A stretch of 64,000 nucleotides of DNA from Halopseudomonas sabulinigri (GCF_900105255.1 NZ_LT629763.1:1302001-1366000); one strand, 5' to 3'; shown: positions 1 to 9,893, counted from the stretch's first letter. The notes: generated from the letters alone by a model not told the origin. Made by a program: numbers and translations.

Positions 1-1104
1 TTGTGTGGCTACGTCATCTATCGCCTGCGCCGCCGCTTTGGCGCCACCAGCATGGTCAGTTTTCTGACCAGCAACTACGGCCGCGCCGCCGCCCTGGCCT
101 TCTCGGCGGCAATTCTCATCCGCCTGTTCAACGAGGTTTGGAGCAACACCGCCGTGGTCGGCGGTTACTATGGCGAAAGCGGCAGTACGCCTTTTATCGT
201 CGCCGCGCTGTTGTTTACCGCCGTGACCCTGGCCTACAGCCTGCGCGGCGGACTGCGCAGCTCGATTCTGACCGACGCCGCCCAGGCCGCTATTTTCGTG
301 GTGGCGCTGGTGTGGGTGCTGGGGCTGGTATTGCCCAATCACTCTGCAGCCGAGTTGCGCAGCACCAGCAACTGGGCGATGAACGCCGGGGTCGATCTGT
401 TTCTGGTCGCCTGCCTGCAGCTGTTTAGCTACCCCTTCCACGATCCGGTGTTGACCGACCGTGGCTTTATCAGCGAAGAAAAGTCCATGCTGCGTGCCTT
501 TACCCTCGCCGGCGTGCTGGGCTTTATCGCCATTCTGGCCTTCAGCCTGATTGGCGTACACGCCAGCCTCAGCGGCCTTGAGGCGTCCGGCAACGTACCG
601 GCGGCGCTGGCCCGCAGCATGGGCGTAGGCGCCCTGATCGTGATGACGCTGGTGATGATCTCCGCCGCCGGCTCCACGCTCGACTCCACCTTTTCTAGCC
701 TCGCCCGCCTGACGGGTCGCGAATTGCCAGCCCTGGCCGGCCGCAATCTCGGGCAGAAGGCCATCGCCGTCGGCATGACCGCCATGCTGCTGTTTGCCGT
801 GCTGGGCAACCTGCCCATGTTGGCCGGCACCGATATTCTCAAGGCCACCACCATCAGCGGCACCATGGTCATGGGCCTGGCGCCGGTATTTCTGTTGCAC
901 GGGCTGGTACGGCCCACTGCGCTGGGTTTTCACCTGGGTTTCTGGTGCGGTCTGCTGCTGGGCGTCGCCCTGACCGTCGGCTGGATACCTGACAGCTGGG
1001 CCATAGGTGATGGCCGCTACGCCCTGCTGCTGGGCACCAACCTGTACGGTTTACTGCTGTGCACCGCTGCGTACCTGCTCAGTGGCCTGCGGAGGCGAGT
1101 ATGA
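1..1104 (+). CDS. Sodium:solute symporter (SSS) family permease, C-terminal part, 5' end outside window
   Basis: The reading frame is open from the first base, so the start lies outside the window; 367 codons are visible. The product is a run of hydrophobic helices separated by short loops, with the SSS-type stretch LVMISAAGSTLDSTFSSLAR. This resembles the conserved TM8 region of sodium:solute symporters, where Ser/Thr residues help bind sodium. It is an inner-membrane secondary transporter of unknown substrate. Its stop codon overlaps the start of the following metallophosphoesterase (ATGA), so the two are co-translated. The downstream arsenosugar-type genes suggest a substrate in that pathway, which is inference only. 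Confidence 0.75.
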   Translation: MCGYVIYRLRRRFGATSMVSFLTSNYGRAAALAFSAAILIRLFNEVWSNTAVVGGYYGESGSTPFIVAALLFTAVTLAYSLRGGLRSSILTDAAQAAIFVVALVWVLGLVLPNHSAAELRSTSNWAMNAGVDLFLVACLQLFSYPFHDPVLTDRGFISEEKSMLRAFTLAGVLGFIAILAFSLIGVHASLSGLEASGNVPAALARSMGVGALIVMTLVMISAAGSTLDSTFSSLARLTGRELPALAGRNLGQKAIAVGMTAMLLFAVLGNLPMLAGTDILKATTISGTMVMGLAPVFLLHGLVRPTALGFHLGFWCGLLLGVALTVGWIPDSWAIGDGRYALLLGTNLYGLLLCTAAYLLSGLRRRV

Positions 1105-2066
1105 CCCCCGGTCGCAGTTGCCCGCTGGACTATCAACTGCCCGCAAACGCCTTCCGCGGTGAGCCCGCGTTCGAGTGCGACACCCTGTATGTGGTGGGCG
1201 GTCTGTACGGTAACGAGCAGGCACTGGCCGCGCTGCACAAGCGCTTGCTGCGCGAGCCATTGGCAAAGGTGGTGTTCAATGGCGACGCGCACTGGTTCGA
1301 CGCAGAGCCGGGCCTGTTCAGCCGTATCGAGCAGCAACTAACGCCCCACCTGCTGCTGCGCGGCAACGTGGAGACCGAACTCGGCCGTCCTGGAACCGGC
1401 GAGCATGGCTGCGGCTGCGCCTATCCCGACGACGTACCCGAGCAGGCTGTCGCCTGGTCCAACGCCATCCATCAACGGCTCACCGCTGCGGTGCGCCAGC
1501 TGCCTGGTATGCCAGAGCAACTCGCCGCCCGCCCGGCCACCGCCCTGGTCAGTGTTGGCGGGCAGCGCGTGGCCATCAGCCATGGCGACGAGCAGTCACT
1601 GGCGGGCTGGCAATGCGACCGTCAGGCGCTGCGCTCGGCCGAACGGCAACAAGAGATTGGCCGCTGGTGTGAGCAACAACAGATCAGCGTGCTGACCACC
1701 AGTCACACCTGCTCGCCGGCCGCACTGGCCAGCGAGCATTGGGCGGTAATCAATAACGGCGCCGCCGGCATGCCCAACTTCAACAACGGTTGCTATGGAT
1801 TGGTCACACGCATTGCGGCGCAGCCCAGCATGGCAGCCTTGTATCGCGCGCAGGTGGCTGGATTGTATATCGAGGCGATCCCGCTTAATTACGATAACCA
1901 GGCGTTTCTCGCCGAGTTTGACCGCCAATGGCCAGCAGGCAGCCCCGCGGCCCTGTCGTACCGCGAACGCATTACCCAAGGCACCGCCGAGCAACCGCTA
2001 GACGCCCTGCTCGGCGGCTTCACGCTGGCCAGCACTTTATGCGCCCTGGAGGCCCACTTCGTATGA
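1101..2066 (+). CDS. Calcineurin-like metallophosphoesterase family protein
   Basis: This is a 321-residue cytosolic protein. The start is the ATG overlapping the symporter stop; an upstream in-frame start exists but lies inside the symporter gene. Metallophosphoesterase motifs are visible: NGDAHWFD (GD motif), RGNVETE (in place of GNHD), and SHGDE (GH motif near the C-terminal half). The first motif, normally DxH, reads VVGGLYGNEQAL, so the usual metal-binding Asp and His appear to be missing. It therefore has either altered metal binding or a non-catalytic role. Its stop overlaps the next start (ATGA). Homologues occur beside arsenosugar-type glycosyltransferase genes; the substrate is unknown. 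Confidence 0.7.
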   Translation: MTPGRSCPLDYQLPANAFRGEPAFECDTLYVVGGLYGNEQALAALHKRLLREPLAKVVFNGDAHWFDAEPGLFSRIEQQLTPHLLLRGNVETELGRPGTGEHGCGCAYPDDVPEQAVAWSNAIHQRLTAAVRQLPGMPEQLAARPATALVSVGGQRVAISHGDEQSLAGWQCDRQALRSAERQQEIGRWCEQQQISVLTTSHTCSPAALASEHWAVINNGAAGMPNFNNGCYGLVTRIAAQPSMAALYRAQVAGLYIEAIPLNYDNQAFLAEFDRQWPAGSPAALSYRERITQGTAEQPLDALLGGFTLASTLCALEAHFV

Positions 2067-4204
2067 ACCTCAAGAAAGCCGCTGTGTTGCTCGCGCTCGT
2101 GGCGCTGATCGTTGCGTTCTTTGTGTTCGACCTGAACCAGTATTTCAGCCTGGACGCGATCAAGGCGCAGCAGCAAAACCTCAATGCCCAGGTAACGGCT
2201 AATCCGCTGCTGGCGGGCGGCCTGTTCTTTCTCGCCTATGTCGCGGTCACCGCCTTGTCGTTGCCGGGGGCTGCGCTGATGACCCTGGCCGGCGGCGCGC
2301 TTTTCGGCCTGGGCTGGGGCCTGTTGCTGGTTTCCTTCGCCTCCAGCCTGGGCGCGACCCTGGCCATGCTGATCAGCCGTTTCATGCTGCGCGACTGGGT
2401 ACAAAGCCGCTTTGGCCGCCGCCTGAAGCCTTTGAATGAGGGTATCGAACGCGAAGGCGCGTTTTACCTGTTCGCGTTGCGCCTGGTGCCGGCCTTCCCC
2501 TTCTTCATGATCAACCTGGCCATGGGCCTGACCGCCATCAAGGCACGCACCTTCTGGTGGGTAAGCCAGCTGGGCATGCTGCCCGGCACCTTTGTGTATG
2601 TGAACGCCGGGCGGGAGCTGAGCCAGCTCGAATCGCTTGGCGGCATACTCTCGCCCGGCGTGATCGGCGCCTTCGTGCTACTTGGCGTATTTCCGCTGAT
2701 CGCACGCAAGATACTCGACCAGATCAAGGCCCGACGCGTGTACCGCGGCTGGCAGAAGCCCAAACAGTTTGATCGTAACCTGGTGGTGATCGGCGCCGGC
2801 AGTGGCGGCCTGGTCAGCGCCTATATAGCCGCCGCGGTCAAAGCCGAGGTCAGCCTGATCGAAAAGCACGCCATGGGCGGCGATTGCCTGAATACCGGCT
2901 GCGTACCCTCCAAGGCACTGATCCGCTCGGCGCGACTGGCCGCAGAAGTAAAACGCGCCACCGCACTCGGCTATACCAACGCCAGCGCGACCGTAGACTT
3001 TGCCCGGGTGATGGAGCGCGTACAGCGGGTCATCACCGACATCGAACCGCACGACTCGCCCGAACGCTACCGCGAACTGGGCGTGGATGTGATTCAGGGC
3101 GCCGCACGCATTACCTCGCCCTGGAGCGTCGAAGTGGCTGGGCAAACCCTGACCACACGCAACATCATCATCGCCGCCGGCGGCCGCCCGGTGATGCCGC
3201 CGATCCCCGGTCTGGACCAGGTGCCCGCCTACACATCAGATACCCTCTGGGGCCTGCGCGAACAGCCCGCGCGCTTGCTGGTACTGGGCGGCGGCCCGAT
3301 TGGCTGCGAGCTGGCGCAGGCCTTTCAGCGGCTCGGCACACAGGTTATTCAGGTCGAACAAGGCGAGCGCCTGCTGGCCAACGAGGACGAAGACGCCAGC
3401 GAGCTGGTAAGCCTGGCGCTACGCAGTGAAGGCGTAGACCTGCGCCTGCGGCATAAGGCCGAGCGTTTTGAACAAGGCGAACAGGGAGCACTGTTACAGG
3501 CACGGCAGTTGGACAGCGACGAGCTGGTCACAATCGAGTTTGACGCCGCACTGGTTGCCGTGGGCCGCAAAGCCAACACCCAAGGCTATGGCGCAGAAGA
3601 GCTGGGGCTGAAACTACGCGATAACGGCACGCTGGACACCAATGAGTACCTGGCCACGCGCTTCCCCAATATCTATGCGGTGGGCGATGTCACCGGCCCT
3701 TATCAGTTTACCCACGCGGCCGCGCATCAGGCCTGGTACGCCGCCGTCAATGCGTTGTTCGGCAGCTTCAAGCGCTTCAAGGTGGATTACCGGGTGCTGC
3801 CACATGTGACCTTTACCGAGCCGGAAGTCGCCCGCGTGGGGCTATCCGAGAACGAGGCAAATGAGCAGGCGATCGAATTTGAAGTCACGCGCTACGGCAT
3901 CGATGACCTAGACCGCGCCATCGCCGACGAAGCAGCCGAAGGCTACGTCAAGGTGCTTACCCAGCCCGGCAAGGATCGTATTCTGGGCGTGACCATCGTC
4001 GGCGCCCACGCCGGTGAGCTGATTGCCGAATACGTGCTGGCGATGAAGCACAACCTGGGCCTGAACAAGGTACTCGGCACCGTACACAGCTATCCGACCC
4101 TGGCCGAGGCCAACAAGTATGCCGCCGGCGAATGGAAACGCGCCCATGCGCCGCAAGGCCTGCTGGGCTGGGTACAGTGCTGGCACCGTTGGCGCCTGAA
4201 GTGA
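2063..4204 (+). CDS. Fusion of TVP38/TMEM64 (VTT) membrane domain with FAD-dependent pyridine nucleotide-disulfide oxidoreductase
   Basis: The product has 713 residues, starting at the ATG that overlaps the previous stop. Residues about 1-225 are hydrophobic and carry a VTT/DedA-like domain (GGALFGLGWGLLLVSFASS, then a FALRLVPAFPFFMINLAMG stretch). From about residue 238 there is a Rossmann FAD motif (VVIGAGSGG). A redox-active disulfide follows in GGDCLNTGCVPSK (Cys275 and Cys280), then an NAD-binding GGGPIGCELAQAF and a C-terminal dimerisation domain with HSYPTLAEA. The enzyme half is mercuric reductase/dihydrolipoamide dehydrogenase-like and would be tethered to the inner membrane. The metal-binding domain of MerA is absent. 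The substrate is not evident; the neighbouring arsenosugar-type genes make thiol or arsenical redox chemistry a reasonable guess. Confidence 0.85.
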   Translation: MNLKKAAVLLALVALIVAFFVFDLNQYFSLDAIKAQQQNLNAQVTANPLLAGGLFFLAYVAVTALSLPGAALMTLAGGALFGLGWGLLLVSFASSLGATLAMLISRFMLRDWVQSRFGRRLKPLNEGIEREGAFYLFALRLVPAFPFFMINLAMGLTAIKARTFWWVSQLGMLPGTFVYVNAGRELSQLESLGGILSPGVIGAFVLLGVFPLIARKILDQIKARRVYRGWQKPKQFDRNLVVIGAGSGGLVSAYIAAAVKAEVSLIEKHAMGGDCLNTGCVPSKALIRSARLAAEVKRATALGYTNASATVDFARVMERVQRVITDIEPHDSPERYRELGVDVIQGAARITSPWSVEVAGQTLTTRNIIIAAGGRPVMPPIPGLDQVPAYTSDTLWGLREQPARLLVLGGGPIGCELAQAFQRLGTQVIQVEQGERLLANEDEDASELVSLALRSEGVDLRLRHKAERFEQGEQGALLQARQLDSDELVTIEFDAALVAVGRKANTQGYGAEELGLKLRDNGTLDTNEYLATRFPNIYAVGDVTGPYQFTHAAAHQAWYAAVNALFGSFKRFKVDYRVLPHVTFTEPEVARVGLSENEANEQAIEFEVTRYGIDDLDRAIADEAAEGYVKVLTQPGKDRILGVTIVGAHAGELIAEYVLAMKHNLGLNKVLGTVHSYPTLAEANKYAAGEWKRAHAPQGLLGWVQCWHRWRLK

Positions 4205-4935
4205 TGGGGCATGGCATAACCGAGCCTGGAATATTGGAGCCTGGAATAACTAAGCCTGCAACACCGCCGCCAGCCCTCAGCATCGTCATACCGGCGCGCA
4301 ACGAAGCGCAGCACATCGTTGCCAGCTTGCAACCGCTGCAAGGCTATCGCCCCCAGGTCGAAATCATCCTGGTAGACGGCGGCAGCAGCGATAACACCGC
4401 CGCGCTGGCTAGTCCCCTGTGTGACCGCGTGCTGCCCAGCCCGCCCGGACGTGCGCGACAGATGAACCTGGGTGCCAGCGCGGCACGCGGCGATGCGTTG
4501 TTGTTTCTGCATGCCGACACACAGTTGCCGCCCGGCTTTGCCCACCGCGTGCAAAGCAGCCTGACGGCCGGCCACCGCTGGGGCCGCTTCGATGTGCGCC
4601 TGGAGCCCGGCAGCCCCCTATTACGGTTGATTGCCTGGATGATGAACCAGCGCTCACGGCTGACGGGTGTGTGTACTGGCGATCAGGGAATTTTCGTCCA
4701 ACGGCAACTTTTTGCGGAACTTGGCGGCTATGCCGACCTCCCACTTATGGAGGACATAGAGCTCAGCAAACGGCTACGCCGCCACGGTCGCCCTGCCTGT
4801 CTGCAACCTGCGTTATGCACCTCCAGCCGCCGCTGGCAACAGCACGGCACCCTGCGCACCGTAGTCCTCATGTGGTGGTTGCGCGCACTCTACTGGTTTG
4901 GCGTGTCACCGCACCGTCTGGCCAAGTGGTACTAG
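4204..4935 (+). CDS. Family 2 glycosyltransferase, TIGR04283 (arsenosugar/rSAM-associated) type
   Basis: This is a 243-residue GT-A glycosyltransferase. The ATG overlaps the upstream TGA by one base, giving translational coupling. The N-terminus carries a short repetitive leader (EPGILEPGITKP), then the family start LSIVIPARNEAQHIV, the VDGGSSDNT metal-binding loop, FLHADTQLP (DxD-equivalent) and a TGDQGIFVQRQLF acceptor-loop motif. TIGR04283 members sit with TIGR04282 enzymes and radical-SAM proteins in clusters linked to arsenosugar synthesis. No ArsM or ArsS is visible in this window; they could be upstream of the left edge. Confidence 0.82.
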   Translation: MGHGITEPGILEPGITKPATPPPALSIVIPARNEAQHIVASLQPLQGYRPQVEIILVDGGSSDNTAALASPLCDRVLPSPPGRARQMNLGASAARGDALLFLHADTQLPPGFAHRVQSSLTAGHRWGRFDVRLEPGSPLLRLIAWMMNQRSRLTGVCTGDQGIFVQRQLFAELGGYADLPLMEDIELSKRLRRHGRPACLQPALCTSSRRWQQHGTLRTVVLMWWLRALYWFGVSPHRLAKWY

Positions 4936-4974
4936 CTCGCTGGATAGACGGACACTGACAGAGGCCCACGCCGC

Positions 4975-5595
4975 ATGCCCAATCGCCCTCGCCCGCTGTT
5001 GATCTTTGCCAAAGCGCCGATTCCAGGCCAGGTGAAAACCCGCCTGATCCCTGCACTGGGCGCTGAAGGTGCCTGCAATCTGTACATCAAACTGCTGCGC
5101 CACAGCCTGCAACAGACCATCGACTGGCCAGCAACGCGCTATCTCTACGCGCCGCAGACCGATCATCCACTGCTTAAACAGCTGGCCAGAGAGCATGATC
5201 TTGTGCTCTGCCAACAAGTGGGCACAGACCTGGGCAAGCGCATGACCAACGCGCTGGCCGAGCACCCCGACGGCGCCCTGTTGATCGGCAGTGATTGCCC
5301 CGACATGAACACCGCCGCGGTGCAACAGGCGAACGCCGCACTGGCCACCCACGACACCGCCATCATTCCCAGCGAAGACGGCGGCTACGTACTGATCGCT
5401 CAGCGCGAACCCAACCCCGCGCCCTTCGTCGGCATGCAGTGGAGCCATAGCAACGTCATGCGGCACACCCGCCAGCGTCTGCAGGCAGCTGAACAAAGCC
5501 TCTGGATCGGGCCAACCCTGTGGGATCTAGATGAGCCCCGCGACCTGGCCCGCTTGCCGCTGTCGTTGCGTACCGAGATCGCTGGCGCCGCCTGA
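4975..5595 (+). CDS. TIGR04282/DUF2064 family nucleotidyl/glycosyltransferase (arsenosugar-associated)
   Basis: A 206-residue cytosolic protein with the start ATG preceded by a GAGG element. The GT-A-like family motifs are present: LLIFAKAPIPGQVKTRL at the N-terminus, LIGSDCPDMN in the middle (the conserved GSDCP) and IPSEDGGYVLIA. Members are found paired with TIGR04283 transferases in arsenosugar-type gene clusters, which is exactly the arrangement here (39-nt gap). It is the last gene of the first operon. The exact donor and acceptor are unknown. Confidence 0.85.
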   Translation: MPNRPRPLLIFAKAPIPGQVKTRLIPALGAEGACNLYIKLLRHSLQQTIDWPATRYLYAPQTDHPLLKQLAREHDLVLCQQVGTDLGKRMTNALAEHPDGALLIGSDCPDMNTAAVQQANAALATHDTAIIPSEDGGYVLIAQREPNPAPFVGMQWSHSNVMRHTRQRLQAAEQSLWIGPTLWDLDEPRDLARLPLSLRTEIAGAA

Positions 5596-5690
5596 CCTCC
5601 TGGCGTGCCGGCCACGGTCTCGCCAGTACTGATAATACCCACCCTCCTTTATCACGCTTTTTTATACACCCCCATTCCACGCGCGGGACA

Positions 5691-5726
5691 TTGTTCTTAT
5701 TGCGTCTCGCTGACTATATGGTCAGC
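5691..5726 (+). promoter_or_regulatory. Putative sigma-70 promoter with an overlapping palindromic operator
   Basis: TTGTTC (5691-5696) and TATATG (5715-5720) form a plausible -35/-10 pair with an 18-nt spacer, about 60 bases before the acyl-CoA dehydrogenase start. The -10 hexamer is the exact centre of a perfect inverted repeat, GCTGAC-TATATG-GTCAGC (5709-5726). A dyad covering the -10 is typical of repressor control, for example by a TetR-family regulator. The regulator itself is not in this window. Confidence 0.45.
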
Positions 5727-5779
5727 TGCATTGCGTCACCCGTGCATAACAACACGCTTACCAAAGCCAAGGATCCAAC

Positions 5780-6976
<1,197 letters not shown>

Positions 6977-6983
6977 CCCAGCC

Positions 6984-7045
6984 GTAAGCGACAAGCTTCA
7001 AGCCGCAAGCTGATTTTGCCTGGCTTGCAGCTTGTTGCTTATAGC
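6984..7045. repeat. Short dispersed AAGCTTGCAGC-type repeat element
   Basis: The gap between the dehydrogenase and the SDR holds alternating copies of CAAGCTTCAAGCCGCAAGC and its inverted counterpart GGCTTGCAGCTTGTTGC. Similar short CAAGCT/CTTGCAGC motifs recur at 24191-24275 and 32772-32872, always in gaps between genes. It can fold as an imperfect hairpin and looks like a small interspersed repeat rather than a gene. Confidence 0.5.
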
Positions 7046-7071
7046 TTTTCGCTCGAGCGCAGCGAGGACTT

Positions 7072-7836
7072 ATGAGCACACTTTTTGATTTGACCGGCAA
7101 GGTCGCCATCATTACCGGCTCGACCAAAGGCATTGGTAAGGCGATTGCCGAGGAATACGCCAAAGCTGGCGCCAAGGTGGTTATTTCCAGCCGCAAGGCG
7201 GATGTTTGCGAGCAGGTTGCCAGCGATCTGCGCGCGCAGGGGTTTGAAGCCTTGCCGGTGGCCTGCCACGTAGGCGACAAGGCGCAATTGCAGAACCTGG
7301 TTGATCAGACTATCGCGGCCTATGGCCAGATCGACATTCTGGTCTGCAACGCCGCTACCAACCCGGTTTACGGTCCCACGCACAGCGTCAGCGATGAGGC
7401 CTTCGACAAAATCATGGGCACCAACGTCAAGGGCACCTTCTGGCTGTGCAACATGGCGATTCCGCACATGGTCAAGCAGGGCGGTGGCTCTATCGTGCTG
7501 CTGTCGAGCATTGCCGGCATTCGTGCCAGCGCCAACATTGGTGTCTATGGCATGTCCAAGGCGGCCGAGGCCGGCCTGGCGCGCAACCTGTCGCTGGAAT
7601 GGGGCCCGCAGAATATTCGCGTCAACTCCATTGCACCCGGCCTGATCCGCACCGACTTCGCCCAGGCCTTGCTGGACGATCCGGACCGCCTCAAGCGCGT
7701 GGAAGAAAAACTGCCGCTGCGCCGCGTGGGTGAGCCGACGGATATCGCCGGAGTAGCGCTGTTTCTGGGCTCCCAGGCAGGCGCCTACGTTACCGGACAG
7801 ACCATCGTGGCCGACGGCGGCGATACCATTACCTGA
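7072..7836 (+). CDS. SDR family oxidoreductase
   Basis: A 254-residue classical short-chain dehydrogenase/reductase. The N-terminal cofactor motif TGSTKGIGKAIA, the NAG-equivalent VCNAATNP, the catalytic Ser in SSIAGIRAS and the YGMSKAA triad (Tyr-x-x-x-Lys) are all present. The C-terminus ends with the common VTGQTIVADGG. It would reduce or oxidise a hydroxyacyl/ketoacyl or similar alcohol using NAD(P). The position between the acyl-CoA dehydrogenase and the APH-like kinase suggests a step in the same catabolic route. A hairpin follows the stop. Confidence 0.85.
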   Translation: MSTLFDLTGKVAIITGSTKGIGKAIAEEYAKAGAKVVISSRKADVCEQVASDLRAQGFEALPVACHVGDKAQLQNLVDQTIAAYGQIDILVCNAATNPVYGPTHSVSDEAFDKIMGTNVKGTFWLCNMAIPHMVKQGGGSIVLLSSIAGIRASANIGVYGMSKAAEAGLARNLSLEWGPQNIRVNSIAPGLIRTDFAQALLDDPDRLKRVEEKLPLRRVGEPTDIAGVALFLGSQAGAYVTGQTIVADGGDTIT

Positions 7837-7864
7837 TAACGCCTGATTCATAAGGCTTTTCTAT

Positions 7865-7890
7865 ACGCCAGGCAGCCGCCTGGCGTGTTA
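7865..7890 (+). terminator. Stem-loop after the SDR gene (weak terminator or processing hairpin)
   Basis: ACGCCAGGC (7865-7873) and GCCTGGCGT (7878-7886) form a perfect 9-bp stem with a 4-nt loop, followed by GTTACTTT. The T tract is broken, so termination may be partial. Confidence 0.5.
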
Positions 7891-7926
7891 CTTTCTGTAC
7901 AGACCCATTCACTACAGGATCACAAG

Positions 7927-8976
7927 ATGAGCGGAGCCACCCTGATTGACGTATTGCCTGCACACCAGTTTGACGAGGCCAAATTGGCCAAGTATCTGCA
8001 GGATTACCTCCCCGGAGCCAACCAGGGCATGAAAGTCCAGCAGTTCCAGGGCGGCCAGTCCAACCCGACCTTCCTGCTGGAAATCGGTGAGAAGCGCTAC
8101 GTACTGCGCAAGAAGCCACCGGGCAAACTGCTGCCCTCCGCACACATGGTCGAGCGCGAGTTCCAGGTGATCAACGCGCTGGGCAGCACTGACGTACCCG
8201 TGCCCACCGCCCACCTGCTGTGCGAAGACCCCGAGATCATCGGTACCGCGTTCTACGTCATGGATTACGTTGACGGCCGCGTCTACTCCCAGCCGCTGCT
8301 GGCCGAAGTAGCCCAGGAAGAGCGCATGCCGATCTATCAATCGATGATCGAGACCATGGGCAAGCTGCACAACGCCGACTACAAGGCCATTGGCCTGGAA
8401 GGCTACGGCAAGCCCGACAACTACATTGCCCGTCAGCTCAAGCGCTGGGGCGGCCAGTTTGAGGCCAGCCGCACCGACGACATGCCCGCCATGGACGCGC
8501 TGATGAAGTGGCTGCCGGAAAACATCCCCGCCGACGACAGCACCACCATCGCCCACGGCGACTTCCGCATCGGCAACCTGATGGTGCACCCCACCGAGTC
8601 CAGGATCGTCTCGATCCTCGACTGGGAACTGGCCACCCTGGGCCACCCGCTGTCGGATCTGGCCTACTGCTGCCTGCCCTACCACATGCCGCTGAACGTC
8701 GATGGCGCCAAGGGCCTGGCCGGTGCCGATCTGAAATCCCTCGGCCTGCCGGAAGAGCAGCAAGTGCTGGACTGGTATTGCCAGTACACCGGCCGCAGCG
8801 GTGTGCCGGACTGGAACTTCTACCTGGCCTTCTCGCTGTTCCGTCTGGCCGCCATTGTGCAGGGCGTGTATCACCGCGCGCTGCAGGGCAACGCCAGCAA
8901 CGCCGACGCTCTGGAAGTCGGCAAACGCGCCGGGCTGCTCGCCCAGCGCGGCTGGGAAATTGCCCAGAGCAAGTAA
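7927..8976 (+). CDS. APH-fold phosphotransferase (ACAD10/11 kinase-like)
   Basis: A 349-residue protein from the ATG at 7927; an in-frame upstream start overlaps the hairpin and lacks a better Shine-Dalgarno. The aminoglycoside phosphotransferase fold is shown by HGDFRIGNL (catalytic Asp212, Asn217) and ILDWELATLGHPLSDLAY (metal-binding Asp232). The N-terminal lobe has FQGGQSNPTFLLE and YVLRKKPPG (ATP lysine). This is the family of the LvaA kinase (levulinate catabolism) and of the ACAD11 kinase domain, which phosphorylate 4-hydroxyacyl-CoA. Antibiotic modification is unlikely given the beta-oxidation neighbours. A strong terminator follows. Confidence 0.82.
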   Translation: MSGATLIDVLPAHQFDEAKLAKYLQDYLPGANQGMKVQQFQGGQSNPTFLLEIGEKRYVLRKKPPGKLLPSAHMVEREFQVINALGSTDVPVPTAHLLCEDPEIIGTAFYVMDYVDGRVYSQPLLAEVAQEERMPIYQSMIETMGKLHNADYKAIGLEGYGKPDNYIARQLKRWGGQFEASRTDDMPAMDALMKWLPENIPADDSTTIAHGDFRIGNLMVHPTESRIVSILDWELATLGHPLSDLAYCCLPYHMPLNVDGAKGLAGADLKSLGLPEEQQVLDWYCQYTGRSGVPDWNFYLAFSLFRLAAIVQGVYHRALQGNASNADALEVGKRAGLLAQRGWEIAQSK

Positions 8977-8990
8977 GCAGCACTACCCTA

Positions 8991-9021
8991 GCGGGGCACC
9001 TGATCAGGTGCCCCGCCTTGT
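8991..9021 (+). terminator. Rho-independent terminator after the APH-like kinase gene
   Basis: GCGGGGCACCTG (8991-9002) and CAGGTGCCCCGC (9005-9016) are perfect 12-bp arms around an AT loop, followed by CTTGTTT. Stability is very high, so the surE-like gene downstream is probably expressed separately or by read-through. Confidence 0.75.
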
Positions 9022-9053
9022 TTCCGACCTACAAACTTCGCCAAGGAATCCTG

Positions 9054-9893
9054 ATGTCCAAGCCCATCAAGCGCGTACTGCTGACCAACGATGACGGTTG
9101 GCGCGGCCCCGGCCTGAAAGTGCTGGAGGAAATTGCCGCGCAGATCGCCGAAGAGGTCTGGATAGTCTCACCCGACCTGGACCAGAGCGGCGTCTCCATG
9201 TCGATCTCGGTTCACCACCCGCTGCGCGTGCATCACTTTGAAGAGCGCCGCTTCAGCGTCAGCGGCACGCCAAGCGACTGCGTGCTGTTGGGCGTGGCCG
9301 AGCTGATGCCCGAGAAGCCCGACCTGGTGCTCTCCGGCGTCAACCACGGCGCCAATATCAGCGACTCGGTGGCCTACTCCGGCACCATCGGCGGCGCCCT
9401 CACCGGCACCCTGCTGGGTATCCCTGCCATTGCACTCAGCCAGGCCTATCACGCCGGCGTGCCCACCGAATGGGATACCGCCCGCGAGTACGGTGGCAAA
9501 CTGGTGCGCGAACTGCTGGCCGAAGGCTGGCCGGAAGACTGCGCCATGAATATCAACTTCCCCGCCTTGCCGCCCAGGATGGTGCGTGGCGTAGCGATTT
9601 GCCGGCCACAGCGTGGCAGTATCGGTGGTGTCAATATCGAACGCCGGGAAGACACCCGCGGGGTGCCCTACTACTGGCTCGGTTTTCAGCGCCAGACCGA
9701 AAAGGTCACCGGCCTGCAATCCGATGTGGGCGCCCTGCGTGAAGGCATGATCAGTCTGTCGCCGGTGCGCATCGAGCGCGACATCGCCAGCAGCTGGCAG
9801 GTCGATACTGGCGTCATGGCCAGCAGCATCGGCATAGACGTGACCCAGGCCAACAGCCCGTCACCCAACAGCGACGTCAGCATCGATCACTAA
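9054..9893 (+). CDS. surE: SurE-family 5'/3'-nucleotidase (acid phosphatase) paralogue
   Basis: A 279-residue protein from ATG 9054 (AAGGA 8 nt before); the longer open frame upstream runs through the kinase gene and the terminator and is not used. SurE metal-site motifs are clear: LLTNDDGWRGPGL (the Asp-Asp pair), SPDLDQSGVSMS, GTPSDCV and SGVNHGANI. SurE enzymes dephosphorylate nucleoside monophosphates and short polyphosphate. It is not in the usual surE-pcm-nlpD-rpoS context, so it is probably a second copy. Its place among acyl-CoA/kinase genes hints at a role on a phosphorylated metabolite of that route. Confidence 0.82.
   Translation: MSKPIKRVLLTNDDGWRGPGLKVLEEIAAQIAEEVWIVSPDLDQSGVSMSISVHHPLRVHHFEERRFSVSGTPSDCVLLGVAELMPEKPDLVLSGVNHGANISDSVAYSGTIGGALTGTLLGIPAIALSQAYHAGVPTEWDTAREYGGKLVRELLAEGWPEDCAMNINFPALPPRMVRGVAICRPQRGSIGGVNIERREDTRGVPYYWLGFQRQTEKVTGLQSDVGALREGMISLSPVRIERDIASSWQVDTGVMASSIGIDVTQANSPSPNSDVSIDH

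Noticed and set aside
7927-8976. Aminoglycoside resistance gene
   Set aside because: The APH fold is shared, but the motif set and the acyl-CoA dehydrogenase context match ACAD11/LvaA-type kinases.
8508-9053. Upstream extension of the SurE-like protein
   Set aside because: It runs through the kinase gene in another frame and through a strong terminator; ATG 9054 has a good ribosome-binding site.
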